Below are positions 11,337 through 22,308 of a stretch of 64,000 nt of DNA, one piece after another (the stretch's first letter is position 1; every line of letters begins with the position of its first letter). The notes under the pieces were generated by a model. The model searched no databases. It was not told the DNA's origin and saw only the letters and a list, made by a program, of their open reading frames with translations. The stretch is from Rhynchopus sp. YZ270_cl-10. Lineage: Eukaryota > Euglenozoa > Diplonemea > Diplonemida > Diplonemidae. The stretch covers positions 62,001-126,000 of the forward strand of contig OZ037889.1 of NCBI GenBank assembly GCA_964035575.1, written 5' to 3'. The position numbers and the translations under genes are program-made.

Positions 11337-12044
11337 CTATGCGTCTTCAAGGTAGTTGCTGAGCCAACGGAAGGCGTCACCGTACCCGAAGCCCTTAACG
11401 ACAGAGACCATGTACACCTCGAGGGGGCGGAAGTTGCCCTTGGTGTCGGGGTTGTTCTGTCCTGTGCAGAGCCCGTCGACGCCGAGGCGCTGTTTGAGGA
11501 CGTCAGGGGACATAGCGTTCGGCATGTCCACCTTGTTGCCGAGGATTGCGAACGGCACCTTCGCAAGCATGTCGTCGTTCAGCAGCAGGTCCAGCTGCTC
11601 CTTGCTCTCCCCCACACGCTCCACGTTCGCTGCGTCCACAATGAACACAATTCCGTCCACCTTCGTGAAGTAGTTCTTCCACAGGGCACGCGCCTGTCTG
11701 TGCCCACCCAAATCATACGCCTTCATGCGAATGCTACCAATAGCGAACTCCTCTTTGTTGGGGTGGTTTGTAGGCTTGTGGGATCCGACCTGTTATGGGG
11801 TGTGGGTATGGTGGGTGTGGGGTGGTTGATGCAGGTCAAAAGGTTGGAGAGAAGCGGTCGTGGGGTGTAACCCCAGCTGTGCTTTTTTTGGGTTATTTTT
11901 TTTGTAGCATACCTTTCCGTCCTTCATGCGCCCCAGGAGTGTCGTCTTTCCAGCGTTGTCAAGCCCGAGGAACAGAATCTTTCCCTGCTTCGTCGAGAGC
12001 CCGAGGTACCTCAGGGTGGACGTGAACCAGTCGAACCAACCCAT
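11337..12044 (-). CDS. SAR1: SAR1 GTPase of COPII vesicles (intron-bearing copy)
   Basis: Two exons (11913-12044 and 11337-11789) with a 123-nt GTATGC...AACAG intron encode 194 residues, the usual SAR1 length. The N-terminus [16 protein letters not shown] fits the membrane-inserting amphipathic helix of SAR1. GLDNAGKTT is the P-loop, PTNHPN and DLGGH mark the switch regions, and NKVD reads the guanine base. SAR1 loads onto the ER membrane as GTP-bound protein and recruits Sec23/24. The intron falls after the sixth residue beyond the P-loop in phase 0. An intronless paralogue lies 8.5 kb away. Confidence 0.95.
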
Positions 12045-12426
12045 AGTGAGTTTAGGTAGCTGTGTGTTTTCCTATTTCCTAGGTGGTGATGTGGATAAGT
12101 GTATTGCTAAGGATGGGGGGATCGGGGGGTAGTGCCACGACTGCCTAGATATACGAAAATGACGTATAACAAGTAGTGACGTTTGTAACTAGTTACAGAA
12201 TACACAGATTACCTTGATATAACAGCAGCGGGATAAAAATAATGCTGGGAGGAGCCTGTGTACCGCAGCTGTGTTGGACGAAAGATGAGATTATATAATA
12301 CTTGATTATTATTAAATTTGTACTCTCGCTGTGTTGCAGTGAATAGGAAAAATCCCACCCAAGCAGTGCCTGTGCAGGAGACACGTCCCTTCACATATCA
12401 GCAAGAGCGCTGTACAAAGGTTAATC
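12045..12426. other. Spacer between SAR1 and cyclase-like copy 1
   Basis: No gene. The right 100 bp (from about 12325) is repeated almost exactly at 17480-17592, so it is part of the tandem duplicated unit (3' flank of the cyclase-like gene). Confidence 0.6.
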
Positions 12427-14415
12427 CTAATGAGCCAGCACGTCAGGTGCACTTGGAAGGTAACACCTGACAGCTTTGCATGTCCCAGAAGGCACTGCAC
12501 TCACAGGGGCACCAACACCACCTGCATCCCTCCACGCTTTTCCCACTTCTACATCACATGTCGTGCCACGTAAGTAGCCACGCACTGCTGTGTTGTAGTC
12601 CTCCCAATACTTCTTGACCCCAACAACGTACATCCACTCATCCACAACCATCCCACGTCCTGTTTCCTGCTTCGGCATCAGTTCGGCCACCACCTCCGCC
12701 TCACAGCAAGGGGCAAGCTCCACCTTGCACGGAAGCAGACGCAAGTCGTGTTCGCACTCAGCATCGCTGAAGCACAGCCTGTTGCACACCACGTCGCACT
12801 CCAACATACGTCCCGCACGTTCCAGCCCGTTCACATCACGCACAAGGTTCCCCACTGTGCTGAAACGACGCATCACATCGCACCCCATGTCACCACGCAG
12901 CACTGTACCAGTTGCCACACCCATGTTGACGTACTCACACTGCACCAACATGCCAGCAGCGTGCAGTGACGAGGTGGCGTGGTTCGCACACTTCTTCATC
13001 TTCAGCGCGTTGAAGGAACAGTGCACCCTGTCACCAACAAACAAGTCGATCATCCCACGTGTCGTGTCCACTGCGTGCAACGTCTTCACAAGAAGGGTCG
13101 TGAACAGGTTTGAGAAGCGGGCGCTGTCCTCCTCCAAGATACCCAAAGAGGCTTTCATGTTCACCATCAGCAACGTTGCCTTTGCAGGTGACAGGAACAA
13201 GGGGGTTAACACGTGCACCTGCACAGGAGTACTTGAATCCTTTGATACCGACTCACTTTGGCTTGCTGTGGAAGCGGATGTGTCACTCTCGTCCCGAAAA
13301 GTTTCTTCAAACGCCCCCTCCCTCTGCTTCACGCCATCCTCCATGGGAAAGCATGTCTGTGGGAGGTACGCTTTGTACATGCGCAGGTTCCCCTCCAGCT
13401 TCTGCAGAGCCGCCACCATCTCTTCGGGCAGTGTGCTCCCATGCACCTGCAGCAGTGATGCCACCTGCTCCACGTCGTACCTGGCAAGAAGGGACGCAAT
13501 CTCCTGCACCACACTGATCGTGCGCTCCATCGACGCCTGCTCCTGCAAGATGCCGTGTGCAAAGCCTCTTGTTGCAACGAAATCTAACACAAAAACGACA
13601 GTGGAGGCAAGAAGATAGTAAAGTCTGTTCTTCCTGCAGGGGTACACAGTGCACGAAACGCTGTCGCTGATACGTGACCAACGTTCCTCCTGTGGCATCA
13701 GCCCTGGCATGTCGAGCACACCAAATCGGTACTGCTCCTCGGCTGCAATGATAATGAGGTACACGACTGTGAAACAAACCAACCCCATGCTGTACTTCGC
13801 GGGCACCTGCATCACAAGCAACATGTCTACCACAAGCACCATGAGATATTCAAGGGAATGGCTTGCAGCTCTTGCCGTCATGTCTGTTACGATCACATTA
13901 GCACAGTGTGCGTATGTGGCGAACACGACGTGGGCATTTGTTAAAGTACATTTGCACAGAACAGAGATCACGACAAATATGCAACTCAGCATGGATAAGA
14001 AGAAGCCGGACAGAAAGATATAGCGACCCTGAACGTTGTACAGCGTCGGAAGTGTAGTACCAGAAAGCATGACCAGAAGGATCGCGTTCATGTAAAAGAA
14101 GGAGGCACGCTTCTGCGCCGCTTTCCCATCTAGCGTCCCGTCCAGCGAGAACGCATTATTCAATTTACTTTTGACACAGTACATAGTGTCTGGGTAGTGC
14201 TTCCCCTGTGAGGAGTGATATTGGGTGGACAGAAGAAAAGATGAATTCTGGGGGAAGACATATAGAACCCACCCCACACTCGACCACATGCACGCAACTA
14301 TGTGGAATGCTGCACTGCCGGCGAGACCAAAGCTACGCTGACGCACATCTTCATCAGCTCTCCTGAAAGGACTCCTCAAACCATAGCACACAAACATGCC
14401 ACTGCCTTGCTTCAT
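12427..14415 (-). CDS. Membrane protein with degenerate class III cyclase domain, copy 1 (intact)
   Basis: One uninterrupted 662-residue frame. About five or six hydrophobic segments fill residues 25-285. A helical linker (EEMVAALQKLEGNLRMYKAY) follows, and a cyclase-homology region spans about 405-600. Recognisable pieces are FVGDRVHCSFNA, GVATGTVLRGDMGCDVMRRF and STVGNLVRDVNGLE. In active adenylate and guanylate cyclases the first strand has a metal-binding Asp (FADIVGFT) and the later motif is VNxAARLE. Here the first reads MVNMKAS and the second LVRDVNGLE, so one metal Asp and the transition-state Asn and Arg appear to be lost. I infer a sensor or scaffold, or a regulatory pseudo-cyclase. 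It is the only one of three tandem copies with an open frame throughout. Confidence 0.75.
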   Translation of the reverse strand: MKQGSGMFVCYGLRSPFRRADEDVRQRSFGLAGSAAFHIVACMWSSVGWVLYVFPQNSSFLLSTQYHSSQGKHYPDTMYCVKSKLNNAFSLDGTLDGKAAQKRASFFYMNAILLVMLSGTTLPTLYNVQGRYIFLSGFFLSMLSCIFVVISVLCKCTLTNAHVVFATYAHCANVIVTDMTARAASHSLEYLMVLVVDMLLVMQVPAKYSMGLVCFTVVYLIIIAAEEQYRFGVLDMPGLMPQEERWSRISDSVSCTVYPCRKNRLYYLLASTVVFVLDFVATRGFAHGILQEQASMERTISVVQEIASLLARYDVEQVASLLQVHGSTLPEEMVAALQKLEGNLRMYKAYLPQTCFPMEDGVKQREGAFEETFRDESDTSASTASQSESVSKDSSTPVQVHVLTPLFLSPAKATLLMVNMKASLGILEEDSARFSNLFTTLLVKTLHAVDTTRGMIDLFVGDRVHCSFNALKMKKCANHATSSLHAAGMLVQCEYVNMGVATGTVLRGDMGCDVMRRFSTVGNLVRDVNGLERAGRMLECDVVCNRLCFSDAECEHDLRLLPCKVELAPCCEAEVVAELMPKQETGRGMVVDEWMYVVGVKKYWEDYNTAVRGYLRGTTCDVEVGKAWRDAGGVGAPVSAVPSGTCKAVRCYLPSAPDVLAH

Positions 14416-14830
14416 TGTCCTTTGCAGACGTCGTGTTCAAGATCTTCTGAAGAATCTTCGAAGAACACCACAGTAGGTAATCGAATGAGTTGACCGGTGG
14501 TTGTTGTTGACTGAAATGTTGTGCGGTCAAAAACCAAAAAACGGGGGGAGTAGGGTGAGGTGCTGTCTTTTACGTACAGGGGGAGGGAGATCAGCGAAAC
14601 ACAAAAACAAAATAATGTGGAAATTCTGCTTGGTGTTTGTGTTAGTGCACTCAATTCCCCTTCCAACCTTAACTAAGTGGCAAAAAGTAAAGCTCTGTCA
14701 AGATTCTTATACATCCCTAGACCTCCTTAGACGTAGCAAAGCTACTTCACTAGTGACTTTAAAAGAGAGAGTTCGCATATGATCAGAGCTGCAAACAATA
14801 CAGAGAGATCAATCCACAAAGGTGCTGATC
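14416..14830. other. Spacer between cyclase-like copies 1 and 2
   Basis: Only the first 70 bases upstream of the copy 1 ATG match the flanks of the other copies. The rest is unique, with no gene seen. Confidence 0.5.
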
Positions 14831-16824
14831 CTAATGAGCCAGCACGTCAGGTGCACTGGGAAGGTAACACCTGACAGCTTTGCATGTCCCAGAAGGCACT
14901 GCACTCACAGGGGCACCAACACCACCTGCATCCCTCCACGCTTTTCCCACTTCTACATCAGATTTCGTGCCACGTAAGTAGCCACGCACTGCTGTGTTGT
15001 AGTCCTCCCAATACTTCTTGCCCCCAACAACGTACATCCACTCATCCACAACCATCCCACGTCCTGTTTCCTGCTTCGGCATCAGTTCGGCCACCACCTC
15101 CGCCTCACAGCAAGGGCAAGCTCCACCTTGCACGGAAGCAGACGCAAGTCGTGTTCGCACTCAGCATCGCTGAAGCACAGCCTGTTGCACACCACGTCGC
15201 ACTCCAACATACGTCCCGCACGTTCCAGCCCGTTCACATCACGCACAAGGTTCCCCACTGTGCTGAAACGACGCATCACATCGCACCCCATGTCACCACG
15301 CAGCACTGTACCAGTTGCCACACCCATGTTGACGTACTGACACTGCACCAACATGCCAGCAGCGTGCAGTGACGAGGTGGCGTGGTTCGCACACTTCTTC
15401 ATCTTCAGCGCGTTGAAGGAACAGTGCACCCTGTCACCAACAAACAAGTCGATCATCCCACGTGTCGTGTCCACTGCGTGCAACGTCTTCACAAGAAGGG
15501 TTGTGAACAGGTTTGAGAAGCGGGCGCTGTCCTCCTCCAAGATACCCAAAGAGGCTTTCATGTTCACCATCAGCAACGTTGCCTTTGCAGGTGACAGGAA
15601 CAAGGGGGTTAACACGTGCACCTGCACAAGAGTGCTTGAATCCTTTGATACCGACTCACTTTGGCTTGCTGTGGAAGCGGATGTGTCACTCTCGTCCCGA
15701 AAAGTTTCTTCAAACGCCCCCTCCCTCTGCTTCACGCCATCCTCCATGGGAAAGCATGTCTGTGGGAGGTACGCTTTGTACATGCGCAGGTTCCCCTCCA
15801 GCTTCTGCAGAGCCGCCACCATCTCTTCGGGCAGTGTGCTCCCATGCACCTGCAGCAGTGATGCCACCTGCTCCACGTCGTACCTGGCAAGAAGGGACGC
15901 AATCTCCTGCACCACACTGATCGTACACTCCATCGACGCCTGCTCCTTCATGATGCCGTGTGCAAAGCCTCTTGTTGCAACGAAGTCTATCACAAAAACG
16001 AGAATGGAGGCGAGAATATAATCGAGTCTGTTCTTCCTGCAGGGGTACACAGTGCACGAAACGCTGTCGCTGATGTGTGACCAACGTTCCTCCTGTGGCA
16101 TCAGGCCGGGCATGTCGAGCACACCAAATCGGTACTGCTCCTCGGCTGCTATGACGATCAGATATACCACTGTGACACAAACCAACCACATGCTGTACTT
16201 CGTGGGCACCTGCATCACAAGCAACATGTCCACCACAAGCACCATGAGATATTCAAGGGAATTGCTTGAAGCCCTTGCCGTCACGTCAGCTAAGATCACA
16301 TTAGCACAGTGTACATATGTGGCGAACACGACGTGGGCATTTGTTAAAGTACATTTGCACAGAACAGAGATCACGACAAATATGCAACTCAGCATGGAAA
16401 AGAAGTAGCCAAACACATAGATATAGCGACCCTGAACATTGCTCAGTGTCGGAATCGCATTCGCAAAAAGGAAAAACAGAAGGATCGCGTTCATGTAAAA
16501 GAAGGAGGCCCGCTTCTGCGCCGCTTTCCCATCTAGCGTCCCGTCCAGCGAGAACGCATTATTCAATTTACTTTTGACACAGTACATAGTGTCTGGGTAG
16601 TGCCCCCCCTGTGAGGAGTGATATTGGGTGGACAGAAGAAAAGATGAATTCTGGGGGAAGACATATAGAACCCACCCCACACTCGACCACATGCATGCAA
16701 CTATGTGGAATGCTGCACTGCCTGCGAGACCAAAGCTACGCTGACGCACATCTTCATCAGCTCTCCTGTAAGGGAAAGGACTCCTCAAACCATAGCACAC
16801 AAACATGCCACAGCCTTGCTTCAT
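14831..16824 (-). pseudogene. Cyclase-like membrane protein, copy 2 (frameshifted)
   Basis: Nearly identical to copy 1 over the C-terminal half, more different in the membrane segments (for example LLFFLFANAIPTLSN). A run of four G in copy 1 is three G here at about 15113, which throws the last 90 codons out of frame; the original reading resumes as 15160-14831. The protein as read would end soon after the cyclase-like core. It is either a recent pseudogene or a sequencing error in a homopolymer. The same catalytic residues are missing as in copy 1. The 5' flank matches copy 3. Confidence 0.75.
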
Positions 16825-17592
16825 TGTCCTTTGCAGACGTCGTGTTCAAGATCTTCTGAAGAATCTTCGAAGAACACGACAGTAGGTAATCGCATCAGGA
16901 TCATGACCTACGCCACCTTGCCCCTCTACATTGAGAACACCTCAGACGGCGAAGAAGAGAACTGAAAAAAGATGAATGCTGAATAATCTCAAATCACATC
17001 AAGAAGAATCGTGCCAGACAAAAGTAATTGAATTTGATAATTTTGATACTTTTTTTTCTTAGGGTAATGTAACTTTTTCGGCCTGTTACCGTTATTTTGG
17101 TGTTCGAAAAAACCGGCGGGCGGCGGAGAAAAAAAGTTATGAAGAAAAAAAAAGTTTTACCCAGGGAAAAAAAGTTATGAAGAGATTGTCTTACATTTTT
17201 CCAGAGTTTCCTTCACAGTAAAATCCTTATTTTCGTGACGTGTAGCTTGTTTTCTGTTACGTGTAGCATTTTGTGTCTTTTCATTATCGTGTTGCCAGGG
17301 TACCTAGGTTCCTGGGCACCGGGTGTCTGGTTCCCAGAATGCCTGGCTACCAGAGAGTTAGAGGTAGTACAGTGTGTACTGTGTACAGCTGTCCGAATCA
17401 GGTGCCCATACTTCGTGATATAAATTTAGCAAAAAAATAGTGTACACGACCTGTCTTCGTTGGATGCTGAAATATGAGAAGTTCTCTACTCTTATTGTAC
17501 TGCAGTGAATAGGAAAAAGCCCACCCAAGCAGTACCTGTGCAGGAGACACGTCCCTTCACATATCAGCAAGAGCAATCTACAAAGGTTAATC
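16825..17592. other. Spacer between cyclase-like copies 2 and 3
   Basis: The left 170 bp is duplicated at 19587-19790. AT-rich sequence with two direct copies of AAAAAAAGTTATGAAG (about 17127 and 17166) follows, then the duplicated 3' flank of copy 3. No gene. Confidence 0.5.
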
Positions 17593-19586
17593 CTAATGAG
17601 CCAGCACGTCAGGTGCACTTGGAAGGTAACACCTGACAGCTTTGCATGTCCCAGAAGGCACTGCACTCACAGGGGCACCAACACCACCTGCATCCCTCCA
17701 CGCTTTTCCCACTTCTACATCACATGTCGTGCCACGTAAGTAGCCACGCACTGCTGTGTTGTAGTCCTCCCAATGCTTCTTGACCCCAACCGCGTACATC
17801 CACTCCTCCACAACCATCCCACGTCCTGTTTCCTGATTCGGCATCAGTTCGGCCACCACCTCCGCCTCACAGCAAGGGGCAAGCTCCACCTTGCACGGAA
17901 GCAGACGCAGGTCGTGTTCGCACTCAGCATCGCTGAAGCACATCCTGTTGCACACCACATCGCACTCCAACATACGTCCCGCACGTTCCAGCCCGTTCAC
18001 ATCACGCACAAGGTTCCCCACTGTGCTGAAACGACGCATCACATCGCACCCCATGTCACCACGCAGCACTGTACCAGTTGCCACACCCATGTTGACGTAC
18101 TCACACTGCACCAACATGCCAGCAGCGTGCAGTGACGAGGTCGCGTGGTTCGCACACTTCTTCATCTTCAACGCGTTGAAGGAACAGTGCACCCTGTCAC
18201 CAACAAACAAGTCGATCATCCCACGTGTCGTGTCCACTGCGTGCAACGTCTTCACAAGAAGGGTCGTGAACAGGTTTGAGAAGCGGGCGCTGTCCTCCTC
18301 CAAGATACCCAAAGAGGCTTTCATGTTCACCATCAGCAACGTTGCCTTTGCAGGTGACAGGAACAAGGGGGTTAACACGTGCACCTGCACAAGAGTGCTT
18401 GAATCCTTTGATACCGACTCACTTTGGCTTGCTGTGGAAGCGGATGTGTCACTCTCGTCCCGAAAAGTTTCTTCAAACGCCCCCTCCCTCTGCTTCACGC
18501 CATCCTCCATGGGAAAGCATGTCTGTGGGAGGTACGCTTTGTACATGCGCAGGTTCCCCTCCAGCTTCTGCAGAGCCGCCACCATCTCTTCGGGCAGTGT
18601 GCTCCCATGCACCTGCAGCAGTGATGCCACCTGCTCCACGTCGTACCTGGCAAGAAGGGACGCAATCTCCTGCACCACACTGATCGTGCGCTCCATCGAC
18701 GCCTGCTCCTTCATGATGCCGTGTGCAAAGCCTCTTGTTGCAACGAAGTCTATCACAAATACGAGAATGGAGGCGAGCATATAGTCCATCCCGTTCTTCT
18801 TGCAAGGGAACACAGTGCACGAAACGCTGTCGCTGATACGTGACCAACGTTCCTCCTGTGGCATCAGGCCGGGCATGTCAAGCACACCAAATCGGTACTG
18901 CTCCTCGGCTGCTATGATAATGAGGTACACGACTGTGAAACAAACCAACCCCATGCTGTACTTCGCGGGCACCTGCATCACAAGCAACATGTCCACCACA
19001 AGCACCATGAGATATTCAAGGGAATGGCTTGTAGCCCTTGCCGTCATGTCTGTTAAGATCACATTAGCACAGTGTGTATATGTGGCGAACACGACGTGGG
19101 CATTTGTTAAAGTACATTTGCACAGAACAGATGTCACGACAAATATGCAACTCATTGCGGATGAGCAGTAGCCAAACACATAGAAATAGCGACCCTGAAC
19201 GTTGCCCAGCGACGGGATCGCATTCGCGACAAGGACGACCAGAAGGATCGCGTTCATGTAAAAGAAGGAGGCCCGCTTCTGTGCCGCTTTCCCATCTAGC
19301 GTCCCGTCCAGCGAGAACGCATTATTCAATTTACTTTTGACACAGTACATAGTGTCTGGGTAGTGCTCTCCCTGTGAGGAGTGATATTGGGTGAACATAA
19401 GAAAAGATGAATTCTGGGAAAGACATATAGAACCCACCCCACACTCGACCACATGCATGCAACTATGTGGAATGCTGCACTGCCTGCGAGACCAAAGCTA
19501 CGCTGACGCACATCTTCATCAGCTCTCCTGTAAGGGAAAGGACTCCTCAAACCATAGCACACAAACATGCCACTGCCTTGCTTCAT
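17593..19586 (-). pseudogene. Cyclase-like membrane protein, copy 3 (frameshifted near the start)
   Basis: The ATG at 19586 opens the same N-terminus as copy 1, but a G-run near 19416 is shorter than in copies 1 and 2, so the first 56 or so codons are in a different frame from the remaining 610. The long frame (19458-17593) is otherwise intact and carries the membrane segments and cyclase-like domain. An internal start could still yield most of the protein. Homopolymer sequencing error is possible. Confidence 0.75.
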
Positions 19587-19830
19587 TGTCCTTTGCAGAC
19601 GTCGTGTTCAAGATCTTCTGAAGAATCTTCGAAGAACACCACAGGTAGGTAATCGCATCAGGATCATGATCTACGCCACCTTGCCCCTCTACATTGAGAA
19701 CACCTCAGACGGCGAAGAAGAGAACTGAACAAAGATGAATGCTGAATAATCTCAAATCACATCAAGAAGAATCGTGCCAGACAAAAAGTAAACTGAAACA
19801 TTTTTATTTTTTTGTTATATTTATGCAGCT

Positions 19831-19867
19831 TGAGATGAGGTGAACCCAGGCCTCCTATGTTCATCTA
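19831..19867 (-). repeat. Stem-loop, class A variant
   Basis: AGATGA and TCATCT close the stem, GAAC pairs with GTTC, and the loop holds AGGCCTCC. Confidence 0.55.
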
Positions 19868-20142
19868 CAAAAATGAGCAATAATCCCAAACGCCCAAGAG
19901 TTAGTTTCCAAGGGTGGTGGGGAGGTAAAGCTTCTCAAAAACTAAAAAGCAAAAAAAAAAAAAAGCAAAACAACGGTTGCAAAGCATGCATGGATATGAT
20001 TATGGATGCAGCAAAATTAAAAGTGAAAAGTGCAAAAAAACTGAATGAAAAAAGAAAGTCGCCCCGCGTGGCGAAAGAACAAGAACAGCAAAAGGTTAGA
20101 ATATTGAAAAAACAAAATAATAACAAAGGAGAACAGTTGCCG

Positions 20143-20182
20143 AGGATGAGTAGAAGACTTCTTTGTGTTTCGTCACCTTTAA
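20143..20182 (-). repeat. Stem-loop, class A variant
   Basis: GGATGA and TCACCTTT arms flank GAAGACTTCTTTGTGTTTCG. The loop is diverged. Confidence 0.45.
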
Positions 20183-20617
20183 TAAAATAGCAATCTGTTG
20201 TGTCTGAGTGTGCATAGCTGCCGTGCCTTGCTTTGAACAGAAAATATAAAAAAAAATGTTGGGACGAAATTCATACACAACATCATTCACACTGTAGGTA
20301 TTGTTGGGGTAACACACTGTGTCTTTAATACTGCCCAGGGAACACTTCTGCAACGGCTGTTATTAGGCATGACACCAACCCACATTTTCTGTTCCAGCTT
20401 AAGATACGAAATATTTTGCCCTCCCCTCCCCCTCGAACACACTTGCAGTATAAGGACCTCTTCTCCATCCCTCCACGCTTTCATGACTGTTTTTTTGTTG
20501 TTGTGTCGACAATCACTTCGAAAAACGGAACCATTTATTCTTCTTCCTTTGTGATATCACATTCAACAAGGTAAGGTTATACACGACAGCTAAAAAGCGA
20601 TGAGTTTTTCGGTTTAT

Positions 20618-21205
20618 TCAAGCAGACTCAAGGTGCTGGCTGAGCCAGCGCAGTGCAGAGCCGTAGCCACAGCGGAGACGGAGGGAGCCCATGAAGACGC
20701 GGAAAGGACGCCCGGTGATCTGCTTCTGCGATTTGTCACCTGTACTGAGGCCGGTGATGTGGAGTGCCTCGCAGAGAGCCTCCTCGCTGACGGCACCTGG
20801 TGCGTCGGTTTTGTTGCCAAAGACGACGAGCGGCACTTTGCTCAGCTCCTCATCCTCCAGGACCTTCCCCAGCGTCGCGCGCACCCTTTCGAACCGTCCA
20901 GTATCAGCACTGTCCACAACAAACACAATCCCATCGACGCACGTAAAGTACATCTTCCACAGCCTCTCTGCCTCACGGTGTCCCCCCAAATCAATTACAT
21001 TCAGACGCAAACTACCCATCTGCACGACACCCTTGTTAGGGTGGTTCGTTGGCTTGTACGACCGAAGCTCGTCCTTGCTCAAAAGACCCAACAGCGTTGT
21101 CTTCCCAGCCGCATCAAGACCAAGAAGGAGAATCTTCCCCTTTTTGTCCGCCAACCCCAAATAGGACAGCGCGGAGGTCCACATACTGTAGAGGGAGCTG
21201 AACAT
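20618..21205 (-). CDS. SAR1: SAR1 GTPase, intronless paralogue
   Basis: A single exon of 195 residues. GLDAAGKTT (P-loop), PTNHPN, DLGGH and NKTD are all present, with an N-terminal MFSSLYSMWTSALSYLGL helix. The ATG at 21205 was chosen because homology begins there; the open frame extends further up without similarity. The other SAR1 carries an intron after the P-loop and this one does not, so this copy may derive from a retro-copied mRNA or from intron loss. Sequence divergence between the two is considerable (Asn to Ala in the P-loop; different C-terminal insert), so the duplication is not recent. Confidence 0.93.
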   Translation of the reverse strand: MFSSLYSMWTSALSYLGLADKKGKILLLGLDAAGKTTLLGLLSKDELRSYKPTNHPNKGVVQMGSLRLNVIDLGGHREAERLWKMYFTCVDGIVFVVDSADTGRFERVRATLGKVLEDEELSKVPLVVFGNKTDAPGAVSEEALCEALHITGLSTGDKSQKQITGRPFRVFMGSLRLRCGYGSALRWLSQHLESA

Positions 21206-21369
21206 TGTTTTCTTTTTGTGTTGCGAAATATATAAATTTCTGAGGAATTTGAGGTAGAAAAGAAGGAAGGAAGGAAGGGGAGAGTGAAAGAGAGGGAGGA
21301 AAGATGGTGGGGAAAAAATGTTCGTTTTTTTTTTTAATCGCACAAAAAATCTAAAAAAAAAGAAAGGCA

Positions 21370-22308
21370 TTAGTACTCCTCTGTCAAGGGCGCGTCGCAA
21401 TGTCGCATCCATTTGTGATAAAACCTCTCTAGCAATGTGGCTTCTGTTCTTCTGGACAGGGTTTCGATGAGACTGCTGCGGAGGCTGTGGAGGCGACGTT
21501 GTGCAAAGTGGTGCGTTTGCGCAGCTGTGTCGATCTGTGTAGCGAGGGCAGCACGCAGCTTTGCGGCATCTCGTGCACATACGCGTTCCTCAGCCAGGGC
21601 ACCGGCAAGCCGGACATTCTCCTTCTGTGTGGCCGCAAGCTCACGCTGCATACGCGACACTGTGTCCTCCTTCGCATCCAACACCTGATGCGTGCTTCGT
21701 AGATGCGCGACCGCCCTTGCCGCCAGCTCTGCAGGTGTGCCCACATCATCCACATCCCCCATCAGACGCGCCAACGCCTCTTGCATGCTTGCGATGTCTT
21801 TCGCCGCTCGCACCGCCATCGCATCCACCGTCCTGCACGTTGCAGGCACGACACCACCCAACGCCTGCTGCGCTGAGAGGACCTGCTGTGCGACGGCGGC
21901 TGCGACGACACCTAGACCTGCACCTTGCGAGGCAGGGTGGTCCTGGGAGATGCGGATGCGGGAGAGCTCTGAGGTGGCTGCAGAGAGGCTTTTGCGCATA
22001 TCATTGTTTTCGTCGCGTGTGTCGGCTAGGGCAGAGGCAAGCTCGTTGGCGTCATCCTGTGCATCAGCAAGCTGCTGGCGGTGCAGCACCAGCGCAGCCT
22101 TCGCCTCTCCCAGCTCTGCCTCGAGACGGACCTTCTGCACCAAGAGGTCCACCTCCTTCGACCCGCACGACACATCCACACCAGACGCAGGCAGTGCAGA
22201 GCGCAGGGGCGTAGGCGACGACGAGGCAGTGGAGGTGGAGGTGGTCGCACGGCGGTACTTCAACGCGACCTCACTGAGCTGCGGTTTGGCCTTCACGTCG
22301 CCCATCAT
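21370..22308 (-). CDS. Coiled-coil protein of unknown function
   Basis: One exon, 312 residues, starting at a tandem ATGATG. After a Ser/Thr-rich head (residues 22-40), residues 50-110 and 215-290 are Ala/Leu/Glu-rich heptad-like sequence. Near the C-terminus TLLERFYHKWMRHC resembles the spaced Leu/Phe-Trp motif of centrin-binding or basal-body proteins. No catalytic motif is seen. A cytoskeletal role is a guess. Only about 160 bp separates it from the downstream SAR1 copy. Confidence 0.7.
   Translation of the reverse strand: MMGDVKAKPQLSEVALKYRRATTSTSTASSSPTPLRSALPASGVDVSCGSKEVDLLVQKVRLEAELGEAKAALVLHRQQLADAQDDANELASALADTRDENNDMRKSLSAATSELSRIRISQDHPASQGAGLGVVAAAVAQQVLSAQQALGGVVPATCRTVDAMAVRAAKDIASMQEALARLMGDVDDVGTPAELAARAVAHLRSTHQVLDAKEDTVSRMQRELAATQKENVRLAGALAEERVCARDAAKLRAALATQIDTAAQTHHFAQRRLHSLRSSLIETLSRRTEATLLERFYHKWMRHCDAPLTEEY

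Larger units (their letters stand above)
19587..20617. other. Spacer upstream of cyclase-like copy 3
   Basis: The left 200 bp is the duplicated 5' flank. It is followed by two variant class A stem-loops and a TTGTGTCGACAATCAC block near 20503 that resembles one at 39621. No gene. Confidence 0.5.

Noticed and set aside
12614-13618. Long plus-strand ORF (334 codons) across cyclase-like copy 1, with counterparts in copies 2 and 3
   Set aside because: It is the antisense shadow of the minus-strand gene; it has no domain features and its length follows from the GC-rich codon pattern.
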